From assembly GCA_018399745.1 (NCBI GenBank), contig JAGYNZ010000009.1, forward strand, positions 21,618-85,617: a DNA stretch of 64,000 nucleotides, written 5' to 3'. The notes beneath the pieces are model-generated. The model did not search any database, was not told the origin of the DNA, and saw only the letters and a list, made by a program, of their open reading frames with translations. Source of the DNA: Deltaproteobacteria bacterium (GTDB taxonomy: Bacteria > Desulfobacterota > Dissulfuribacteria > Dissulfuribacterales > UBA3076). Position numbers and translations under genes: made by a program. This document shows positions 29,325 to 38,640 of this stretch, piece by piece; position 1 is the stretch's first letter; every line of letters starts with the position of its first letter.

Positions 29325-32300
29325 TTAGTCACCATCCAAAACATCGCGGACAATAGTGGCCAGAACGTTAATAGAAAAGGGTTTATTAATAAAATGCACG
29401 CCTTTATCCAGCATTCCATGGTGAGCTATAATATCTGCCGTATAACCCGACATAAAAAGGCACTTTATATCAGGATAAAGAGATGACAGATTTTTTGCCA
29501 AGTCCCGGCCGTTCATCTCTGGCATAACCACGTCGGTAATAAGCAGATGGATATCGCCAGCATGCTCTCTGGCCAGACTGATTGCTTTGCCGGGGGTGGC
29601 GGAAACCAGAACGGTATAGCCTTGAAGTTTTAGCATCATTGCAGTCATTCTCAGAATTGCAGGTTCGTCTTCCACCAGCAGTATGGTCTCGCTACCACTT
29701 ACTGACAGCTTTACCGTATCTTTTTCTGACATCAAAGTGCTCTTGTGCGCGTATCGTGGCAGATATATCTTGACAGACGTACCGTAGCCCAGCTCGCTGT
29801 AGACATTGATGAAACCGTTGTTTTGCTTAACAATCCCATATACGGTAGCCAAGCCCAGGCCCGTCCCTTTGCCGGGCTCTTTCGTAGTAAAAAACGGTTC
29901 AAACAGTTTGCTCTGAGTCTCTTTTCCCATACCGCAACCGTCATCACTCACGGCCAGCAGGGCATATTCGCCCGGGATAGACCCAGGATGTTTGGCACAG
30001 TAGACTTCATCAAACACCATATTGGCCGTCTCAATTGTGACCCGGCCCCCTTCCCCAATCGCGTCGCGGGCATTAATGCAAAGATTGGCCAGAATCTGAT
30101 CGATCTGAGAGGGATCCACATTAACTCGCCAGAGCCCTTGCCCTGGCAACCAAGCCAATTCAATGTCTTCACCTATCAAACGGTGTAACATTTTCATGAT
30201 GCTATTTACACCATGATTCAGATCAAAAATTTGGGGCTCGATGGTCTGCTTGCGGGCAAAAGCCAACAGCTGTCTTGTCAAATCTGCAGATCGTTGAGAA
30301 GCTTGCTTGATCTCCATCAGGTCTGCCTGGAGTATCTGGTTTTCACCCACATTCTGTAATGCCATTTCTGCGTGTCCCAAGATCACTCCCAGCATATTAT
30401 TAAAGTCATGCGCTACTCCGCCTGCCAAGCGACCCACCGATTCCATCTTTTGGGCCTGGTTCAACTGGGCCTGCAACTTTTGCTGCTCTGCTTCGGCCTG
30501 TTTTTGCTCTGTGATATCGGGGAAAACCACAATGCCTGCAATGATTCGGCCCTTTTCATCCCGAAGTGGTGCTGCGCTGGCCATAATCCAACGATCACCT
30601 TCTTTCCTGCGAATGATAATTTCTGCATTCTTAGTTATTTTACCATACCGTATAGCCTGAGTAAGCGGAAGGTCATCAACACTATAGGGCGTGCCGTCCG
30701 GGTAAAACATCTGCCAAAAATCCCGATGGTCATCGAGGACTATGCTTCTTATATCTTCAGGCTGCTTGAAAAGGAGCCCTATGGCCCCTTGGTTGAAATG
30801 CGTGATTTTTCCGTCTGGCGCCTCGGCAATAAGCACAGGAAATGGCATTTGCGCGATGGCGAATTCAAGTAATCGCAACACATGCGATTCCTCTTCCCGA
30901 GCCTTTTTCTCTTCGGTGATATCAGTTCCTGTGCAGATCACAAATTCAATTTTACCCTTTTCATCCAGTTTAGGGGTCCTTGTAATTTTTATAAGCCGAC
31001 GCTCCCCGTTAGCATTGGGAATCCACTCTTCGCTGTAAACCGGTTGGCCTGTTTCAAATACTTCCATGTTGCCAGCCCTGTAAAACTCAGCTAAATCCTG
31101 TGACATGAACTCTTCCAGCTTTTTATGGGCAATATCTTTGGGATGGCGACCCAGAAAATCAGCATGAGCGAGATTAACTCGTCTGTAGGTTTCGGGATTG
31201 GACAAATACCAGACCTGTGTATCCAGGCCATCCAAAAGCAGACGCTGTTCTCTTGATTTTTTTTTCAGGTCCTCAAAGGCCTTCCACCGATCAACGGCCG
31301 CTGCGACACCGTCGGCAATTGTTCGCAGTATACAAATGTCATTTTTCTGCCAATATCGAGCCGCCGTGCAGTCATCAAAGCCTATAAAACCCCACAGCCT
31401 GTCATCATTAAAAATCGGCACAATCAAAATGGAAAGAATATCCTGCGCCTCGAGAATTTTACGCTCCGACTCGGTCATCTCTGCAACCACTCCGGTAAAG
31501 GGCAGGCCGGCCTTAAGACAGGACAGCAAGGATGGCGCAACAGGTTCATAAGCCAGGTGCTGAAGATCAGCATTGTCGATCTGGGGAATGATGCCTTTGG
31601 CGCAGGATTCACAAAGCTGGGTCATGCATGGCCCGGTAACAGGGTCGTCTTCATGCAAAAAGATGTAAGCACGATCAGCCTGAACAGCGTCCCGTGACAC
31701 TTGCAAAATCCGGTGGAGTCTCTTCAACAGATCGCCTGACGTGGCCAGGCATTGTATGCACTCCGCAGCGCATCTCTCATAAATGAGCCGTCGTCTGAGA
31801 GTGTCTTCACTCTTGCGCAATTCTTGTGTTCGCGCTTCCAGCAGATCTTCCACCCCCAGAAGTGACCTTTCCCGTCGTGCCCTGGTACAAAGTTCCAGAA
31901 GATATTGCGGCTCGAACGGTTTACGCAAATAGGCGGCCGCCCCCTTGCGCATCCAGGCCAAAGCCAATTCAGGGCTGGGGTCCTTAGTCATCATAATGCA
32001 TATGACGTCGGGACGAATTTTTTTAAACCGCATCAACAGATTATCCCCTTTGCCGTCGGGTAAATGATAGTCGATCAACGTCATATCAAATGGTTCCCGT
32101 CCAAATAAATCTATAGCAGAATTCAGAGTCACAGCGATTTCGGCATAATATCCATCTTGCTCAAAAGTTTTCTTAAACAAATCGGCCAGGGTCCGGCTGT
32201 CCTCGACAATCAAAATACGCAACTGAAACCTTGGTCGCTCACCGGCTAGCAGAGACCTTGCCAAGGAAATAAAACGTTTTCCCTCCACTGGCGAAGACAA

Positions 32301-32642
32301 AAAGGCATTGGCTCCCAAAACCGCGTTAATACGGCTGACATCGTCACCGGCAAAGGTGGCTGAAACCACCAGTATAGGCACGTCGTTGAATCCAGGATAT
32401 TCAGACGAACGTAGCAGTCGGCAAAAGCGCCAGCCATCGATCCCGGGCATGTACAGGTCCGTGACAATCAGATCGGGCAGATTACTCTCGTCCATTGCTG
32501 AAAGGGCTACTTCGGCGCTCTCATACGCCACGGCCTCGATGCCTTCCTTGCGCAACAGCCTTGTAAGGATATTGAGCTGAGTGACGTCGTCATTGACCAC
32601 TACAGCAGTAGGAATAATTTTTTGTGTCTGGTGCTGTGACAT
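29325..32642 (-). CDS. Hybrid histidine kinase REC-REC-GAF-PAS-PAS-HisKA-HATPase-REC
   Basis: A 1105-residue soluble phosphorelay protein. Two receivers open it (about residues 12-125 and 140-258). The first keeps the phospho-Asp in VTDLYMPGIDGW but has AFLSSPVEG where the conserved lysine should be, so it may be a degenerate receiver; the second is complete (LIDYHLPDG, LRKPFEP). A GAF (about 295-460) and two PAS domains follow. HisKA has VGRLAGGVAHDFNNMLGVIL, and HATPase has DDGCGMGKETQSKLFEPFFT and GKGTGLGLATVYGIV. A C-terminal receiver follows (TDVVMPEMNG). It is downstream of a lone receiver and a giant kinase on the same strand; no output domain is encoded nearby. Confidence 0.92.
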   Translation of the reverse strand: MSQHQTQKIIPTAVVVNDDVTQLNILTRLLRKEGIEAVAYESAEVALSAMDESNLPDLIVTDLYMPGIDGWRFCRLLRSSEYPGFNDVPILVVSATFAGDDVSRINAVLGANAFLSSPVEGKRFISLARSLLAGERPRFQLRILIVEDSRTLADLFKKTFEQDGYYAEIAVTLNSAIDLFGREPFDMTLIDYHLPDGKGDNLLMRFKKIRPDVICIMMTKDPSPELALAWMRKGAAAYLRKPFEPQYLLELCTRARRERSLLGVEDLLEARTQELRKSEDTLRRRLIYERCAAECIQCLATSGDLLKRLHRILQVSRDAVQADRAYIFLHEDDPVTGPCMTQLCESCAKGIIPQIDNADLQHLAYEPVAPSLLSCLKAGLPFTGVVAEMTESERKILEAQDILSILIVPIFNDDRLWGFIGFDDCTAARYWQKNDICILRTIADGVAAAVDRWKAFEDLKKKSREQRLLLDGLDTQVWYLSNPETYRRVNLAHADFLGRHPKDIAHKKLEEFMSQDLAEFYRAGNMEVFETGQPVYSEEWIPNANGERRLIKITRTPKLDEKGKIEFVICTGTDITEEKKAREEESHVLRLLEFAIAQMPFPVLIAEAPDGKITHFNQGAIGLLFKQPEDIRSIVLDDHRDFWQMFYPDGTPYSVDDLPLTQAIRYGKITKNAEIIIRRKEGDRWIMASAAPLRDEKGRIIAGIVVFPDITEQKQAEAEQQKLQAQLNQAQKMESVGRLAGGVAHDFNNMLGVILGHAEMALQNVGENQILQADLMEIKQASQRSADLTRQLLAFARKQTIEPQIFDLNHGVNSIMKMLHRLIGEDIELAWLPGQGLWRVNVDPSQIDQILANLCINARDAIGEGGRVTIETANMVFDEVYCAKHPGSIPGEYALLAVSDDGCGMGKETQSKLFEPFFTTKEPGKGTGLGLATVYGIVKQNNGFINVYSELGYGTSVKIYLPRYAHKSTLMSEKDTVKLSVSGSETILLVEDEPAILRMTAMMLKLQGYTVLVSATPGKAISLAREHAGDIHLLITDVVMPEMNGRDLAKNLSSLYPDIKCLFMSGYTADIIAHHGMLDKGVHFINKPFSINVLATIVRDVLDGD

Positions 32643-32804
32643 CAGTAAACCTCTTTTATAATTAATTCCCTCAACCCGTCATTTCCCTAAAGGCCTTTTC
32701 AGTGACTTACAAAAGTTCAGCAAGACCCGACGTCTTGATAAATAAAAAATAGTTTGTCCGCTTATACATCACGTGAGGCAAAATAGGCGGAAGTCAAATG
32801 TTTT

Positions 32805-33197
32805 TTAGTTATCAGGTAGTTTTGCATTATTCGTAGCTTCTCTTATTTTTTCTACAATCTCTTTGAGGTCAACTGGCTTTGTTGTCCAACCTTGGATACC
32901 GATATGTTCTATCGTCGCAACAAGGTCAGGTTGGTCCTCAATAGAACTCATGACGATTACAGGTAAATTCAGGCCATTCCGCCGCAGCAGAGTAAGAAAG
33001 GCATGACCGTGCATCCTGGGCATGATGAGATCAAGAAGAATGCAATCAGGTGTACAGTATTTGATGATCTCAGCTGCTTGCCTGCCATCTTCAGCACAGA
33101 TGATCTCAAAACCCACCTTATGTAATTGATTTGCCAGTATTGTTCGAGACGTAAAATCATCTTCAACAATCATAACCAAAACTTTTTCACGCATCAT
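32805..33197 (-). CDS. Single-domain response regulator (receiver only)
   Basis: A 130-residue protein that is one receiver domain: acidic pocket in MIVEDDFTSR, phospho-Asp in CILLDLIMPRMHGHAF, Ser in VIVMSSIED and Lys in GWTTKPVDLKEIV. It has no DNA-binding or enzymatic output. It lies 55 bp downstream of the broken giant kinase and 162 bp upstream of the REC-REC hybrid, all on the same strand, so it is probably a CheY-like shuttle or phosphate sink in this relay. Confidence 0.9.
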   Translation of the reverse strand: MMREKVLVMIVEDDFTSRTILANQLHKVGFEIICAEDGRQAAEIIKYCTPDCILLDLIMPRMHGHAFLTLLRRNGLNLPVIVMSSIEDQPDLVATIEHIGIQGWTTKPVDLKEIVEKIREATNNAKLPDN

Positions 33198-33252
33198 CGC
33201 GAGCCCCTGTGATTAAATAGTTTTTTGCCCTTACCACGACCTTGTTTATATG

Positions 33253-34722
33253 CTAAATGCCCTTTTCCATGGCCACTTTCAACAGGGCAAATTGCTTTTC
33301 AATTTCCGGCATTAACTTGTCCATCTCTTTCTTGTCCCCTGCCTTGCCCGCCTTTTCCATCAGATAGGCAATCTCCCGCAATGCCATACCTGTGACATTA
33401 CCTGCTGCCCCCTTGATTTTATGGGCCTGGGCACCCGCTTTTACTGCCTGACTATTTTTCACATATGCCTTGAGTGCCGCCATCTGTTTGGGCATGTCCT
33501 CCAAAAACCCAGCTATAATTGTTTCAGTCAGATCCTTGTCTCTCATCAGCCGCTCAAGCAAGGCCGTACGGTCAAATATCCTGGATGAAAAGATCTCAAC
33601 TCCATCTTTATCTAAAATTTCTGACCGATTTGTGTCTATACCATTCATTCGTCCGGCATCCACATCAGCTTTCAGCAAAAACTTTTCCAGCTCTTCTACC
33701 AGTATCAAAGGCCTGATCGGTTTGGTAATATAGCCGTTCATACCTGCTTTCAGACATTTTTCGCGGTCTCCGATCATGGCATGGGCGGTCATGGCAATGA
33801 TGGGAATTTCGTGGTTGAGGATTACGGATTGCGAATCCCTTATCTGTCTTGTAGCTTCGAGACCATCCATCTCCGGCATCTGTATATCCATGAGCACCAG
33901 GTCGTAGTGAATAGCCTTCAGCGCATCGATAGCCTGTTTTCCATCGAAAACTGAATCCGCTTGGAGACCGAGCCTTTTGAGAATACCCAGGGCTACCTGC
34001 TGATTGGTAAGATTATCTTCTGCCAGCAGGATTCGCGCTTTACACTCAGCAAAGATATTACGTATCTCCCGGACCACATGTCGCGTCGTGATGATAAGTG
34101 ATTCTGGTACTTTGCTGTCTCGGTCCGCAATCATATGTGAAAGAGCGGTTTTCAGCTCCATGACCCGTACCGGTTTGGTCAAATATGCGTCAAAGCCGAT
34201 CTTTGCAAAACGTTTTGCATCGCCCGGGACTGCCATGGATGTCAAAATTAACATACGGGTATGAGCCAAACGGCGATCTGACTTGATAGCCAGACCCAAG
34301 GATTCGCCGTCCATTCCAGGCATCTGCATATCGATGACGGCGATCCGAAAGGGATCTCTTTCATCTAAAGCCTTATAAAGAGCCTCAATGGCCTCAGGTC
34401 CCTCGCTGGCTTCATATACGCGCATATTCCAAGAGGTCATACGGATATTCAAAATATCCCGGTTGGTGGCGTTGTCATCCACAATTAATACACGAACGTT
34501 TTGCAGGTCTGCCAAGGCAGAGGCTTGCCTGACGGCATCTATGGGCTGTTTGGTAAAGCGCACTGTGAACCAAAATTCAGAACCCTTTCCCACTTCGCTC
34601 TCTAGACCAATTGCGCCCCCCATTATCTCGACCAGTTGCCTGGAGATCGCCAGCCCCAATCCAGTACCGCCATATTTGCGTGTAGTAGAAGCATCTACCG
34701 GGCGAATACTTGAAAAAGGCAT
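33253..34722 (-). pseudogene. 3' fragment of giant hybrid kinase: HATPase end, REC, REC, Hpt
   Basis: This frame starts in the middle of a HATPase domain ([20 protein letters not shown]), so the apparent ATG is not a true start. Two receivers follow ([16 protein letters not shown] with IDMQMPGMDGE; ARILLAEDNLTNQQVALGI with LMDIQMPEMDGLEA). The C-terminal Hpt domain has AHKIKGAAGN. It continues the upstream frame after a missing G near 34698: restoring CCCGGG gives [14 protein letters not shown] without a break. The one-base lesion may be genuine decay or an assembly error. If it is genuine, this half would be made only by reinitiation. Confidence 0.85.
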
Positions 34723-37700
34723 TTTTGTTTGTTCACAGGAATGCCGATCCCGGTATCGCGTACGGAAAAACGCAGTAAGGCAGCCTCTGCCGTTTCTGAT
34801 TCCAACGTCACGTAAATCGCCACTTCACCCGAATGAGTGAACTTAACTGCATTACCTATCAAGTTAGCCAGAATTTGTCGCAGACGCCCCGGATCACCGA
34901 GTAATAAAGGCGGTACTTCGGGCGAAATTCCACAGACCAGCTCAAGGCCCTTCGCATGTGCCTGAAGCTCAAATGTGACTGCTAAATTCTCCAAAAGACT
35001 CTGCAAGTCAAAGGCCAGGATCTCAAGTTCCAGCTTTTTGGCCTCTATTTTGGAAAAATCGAGGATATCGTTGATCAGCCCAAGAAGGGATTCGCTGCTT
35101 TTACGCACGGTCTCCGCGTAATGCATCTGCTCATCGTTCAATTCCGTATACAACAACAGTTCTGTCATACCGATCACCCCGTTCATGGGTGTACGTATTT
35201 CGTGACTCATGTTGGCCAGAAACTCACCCTTGGCAATGTTCGCCATCTCTGCTTCGAAGGCCATGCGGTTCGCCCTCATGGTCTCTTTCTCAAGCTGGCT
35301 GTTGGTCTCTCTTAGTTCATTTTCGGCCCTCTTACGCTCGGTGATATCTCTTTGAATTTCAACATACGCGTAAGGCGTACCATCCTCATTAACCAGAGGA
35401 AAAATCTTATATTCACAAACAAACGTTGAGCCATCCTTTCTCCTGTTCAAAGACTCTCCGTGGTAGATCTTTCCGGACGCTACTGTTCTATTCAGTTCCT
35501 GCTGAATCTCAACCGTCACAGGATCGGCGTTGAATATATGCAGCGATTGCCCTTGAAGTTCTTTGAGGCTGTATCCAAACAATTCTTCTGCTTTCTTATT
35601 CAGATATGTAATCTCAAAACGGGCATTGGTGGCCACTACTGAATCCGACATATTGGCTGTTATGGAACTCATTAATCGAAGTCGTCTCTCGGTTCGCTTT
35701 TGTGCGCTGACGTCGCGGGCTGTGGCCACAATCATCTCTTTGCCAGCGGACTCGAACACTCTCAGTCGCACCTCTACAGAGATGTCGCTACCGTCTTTGC
35801 GTCGATAGATAGTCTCGATAAGCCCGGATCGGGATGCCTTACGGGCGATATTGTCGAGTTCTCGTTTAAGTGATTCGCGCGTATAAAGGGGTTTGATTTC
35901 ATGGGATCCCATGGAGAGCAGCTCATCTCTTGTATAGCCCAGGGTTTCGCAGGCCGTATTGTTCACATCCATAAAATGCATATCGATACAGTCAATAATA
36001 AACACCTGATCGGCGCTATTTTCTATGGCCATGCGAAACCTTATCAACTCTTCCTCCGCCCTGCTTTGCCGAATAGCAGCCGCCAGCACATTGGCTAAGG
36101 CCTCCATAAAATGGACGTCGTTATCGGTGAAGGCATGCCGCTGGTCGTGGTAGGCGCCCAGAATGCCGAAGGGGCGGTCTGTTCCTGGAATAGCGACCGT
36201 CAGGCCACATATCAAATTGTGCTCGCTCACTAATTCCGACTGTGAAAAGCGTGTTTCATGACGAAGGTCTTCCGAAATAACCGGCTTGGTCCCCATAAGG
36301 GTGTATCCGCTTTGCGATGCGGGACCGTCTGGGATCGACTTTTGGCCGATGCAATCATCCATGCATCCTACACATGCCCTTAGGGAAAAGATACCTTGCT
36401 CCAGATGGTGTTCAAGCACCTCAGCGCAACAAATACCCAGCGTCCGCGAAACCAGTGCCACAGATCTCCCAAAGAGTTCAGCCAGAGAGGATTCAGCCAG
36501 AGCTGTCTCGCTAAAGCTAGCCAGTTCCGCTTGCTGTAACGCTCGGGTCTGCAACGTCTCTCTAGTCCTCTTACGTTCGGTGATGTCCATGGAGATCCCA
36601 ACCAAGCGGTGGACGCAACCGGATTCCTCCAATATGGGGTTTAAAATCACCCACCAGGCAACTGTAAGGCCATCTGGCCTAATACAGTCGGCTTCGAAAG
36701 AAGTCTGTTCGCCTTTGAGTGCCCTGGCAACTGCGTCTTGGACCATAGGCCTTACATTCTCAGGCCAGACTTCGCTGAAGTGTTTTCCGATGACATTGCT
36801 TTCAATCCAATTCATGGCATCAAGACCACTCTGATTGATAGATAAATAGCGTCCTTCAGCATCGAGCAGCATCACACAGTTGGGAGACCCTTCCACCAAT
36901 GACCGGAAATGTTCCTCGCTCTTTCGCAGGCTTGAGGTCCTCTCAGCGACCAGTCGCTCCAGTTCTGATCGGTGACGGAGCATTATACTGAGTAAGAACG
37001 ACAACAGGGCAGTAAGCAGCAGTCCAGACAGAGCTGCAATCTTCCCCGCCCTGGACGGGTGAAAGCGCAGGAATTCATTACCCACATATGCGGTCAAGGC
37101 AAAGGCCTTCCCGAATGCCATGACAGGGCGTGTCAGTGAAAGCTCCGTCTCAGTGGCTAACGCATCAGACCCGGGGCCTCTCTGCAGAAGCTTAAGCTCA
37201 AGATAGGCTGTATTTTCCGGACCTGATCTTTCCAGAAGTTTATCCATGTAACAAGCAGCCATTACGAATCCGCGTAGACTTCTTTGTTGGTGAGTATCGA
37301 AGACCGGCCTATATACGCGCATGATATCCTGTGTCCCTCCCTCGCGCATTTGGATGAATATATCAGTGCCAGTCGGTAGGCCGGTGCGTGCTGCCTCTTC
37401 GACAGCCTCTCTGCATAACGGTTCCGAACCGATGTCATAACCCAAGGCCTTCTCGTTATCCGCTAGAGGCGCCACCTGCAAAATTGGATAATACACATCG
37501 CGGCCGGCGGCAGGTATTTGCTCGCCCTTCAAGTCCTTCTCCCAGATTGCGAAATTTTCAAGACCGGTTGCACGCACATACGCCTCGAAGCGGGCCCTTT
37601 CTTCCGCCGGTACGGCCGGAATCCAGCTCCATGTCTGTACGACCCGGTTCCTTGTCAAATATACCGAATACTTCTGAAACTCTTCAAAAGTAACATTTTC

Positions 37701-38177
37701 CGATCCTTCGTAGAATCTTGCCAGCCCCTCCAATTCTGTATCGCGGAGAACGTGCAAACGCTCGGCTATCACAGAGGTCTGACTTGTAACCGTTTGTGCA
37801 AACATCTCGTTGCGAGCATAATGCTCATTGTGGTGGGCGGCCCAGACAGCGAACAATGTCATTACTAAGCCCCCTGCCGCTGCCAGTTCTAGTTCGATAT
37901 GGCTCATCCAATACGCTGGCTGGCCTTCCTGCCGGAATCTGCGGCGAAGGAGTATGGTCCCAATCAGTATGATGGCAATTAACAGCAACGTCAGTAAAGC
38001 GGGCGGCAGGACTGAATGCACGATCATTGTTTTCCAGCCCCTCGCATCTATATCTATGCCCAGCACGGCGATCAGTTCATCACCCTCCGGATCCTTGATC
38101 GGGACCAGAGCTGTGATCCACGTGCCCCAATGATCGGGGACCGGGCCTTCGACGAGTTCATTCCCGCTGTCAAACAC
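34695..38177 (-). pseudogene. Central fragment of giant hybrid kinase: CHASE, PAS, GAF, PAS, PAS, HisKA, partial HATPase
   Basis: About 1160 residues. Membrane helices at roughly 52-75, 95-113 and 372-395 flank a periplasmic CHASE domain (FEEFQKYSVYLTRNRVVQTW, FDTHQQRSLRGFVMAACYMD). Then come PAS (VEGSPNCVMLLDAEGRYLSI), GAF (LGICCAEVLEHHLEQGIFSL), two more PAS domains, and HisKA with FLANMSHEIRTPMNGVIGMT. HATPase begins but is cut at [15 protein letters not shown] by a one-base deletion. The N-terminus joins the preceding fragment after restoring one G near 38190. Adding both bases gives an exact reading frame of 1782 codons from 38596 to 33253. Confidence 0.87.
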
Positions 38178-38182
38178 CTGCC

Positions 38183-38596
38183 TTACTTCGGAGACGCCTC
38201 TTTATAGATTTGACCGGCGGGCGATTCATCCTCTGAGCCGAGGGGCTCGTTGTCTACAAAGAAGAAAATCCGACCGTCATCCTTGCGTCCCATCAGATAA
38301 ATAAAGCGATATCTCTTGTCGATCTCCATTATCGAGCCTAACTGCTTCTTGAGTCTCAGGTACTCGGGTTTATTCAGATCCACTTGGGTACCCGTAAGTG
38401 CCAGGACGCGCTGGATGTTGACTGCCTGAGCCACCAGACGTGTCTGCCGAAGAAGATCGTTCCGCATTTCCAGGTCGGTGCGGTTTGCTATCCACAGGAC
38501 AAACAAACCTTCTGCAATAATAGAGAGCATCAAAACCGTGATAAAGGCATGCTGTTTCAAACCCGCTGAAAATTTCTTTGCCGTTTTACCCGCCAT
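38183..38596 (-). pseudogene. 5' fragment of giant hybrid kinase: membrane helix and start of sensor domain
   Basis: The true start of the giant kinase is probably here. The 137 residues have an N-terminal membrane helix (FITVLMLSIIAEGLFVLWIA) and the beginning of an extracytoplasmic sensor domain with KRYRFIYLMGRKDDGRIFFF. The frame stops at EASPK just where related kinases continue EVRQVFDSGNELVEGPV. That continuation is present one base out of frame, which points to a lost G (CCGG to CCG) near 38188-38191. If the lesion is real, most of the protein is lost, although a product from the GTG at 38177 is conceivable. Confidence 0.82.
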
Positions 38597-38640
38597 AGGT
38601 GAAACCCCTGGTCTCTATTTTCAAGTATATGCCCTGGTTT

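Noticed and set aside
29582-31551. Several ORFs on the plus strand opposite the hybrid kinase
   Set aside because: They are complement-strand shadows of the kinase frame without motifs.
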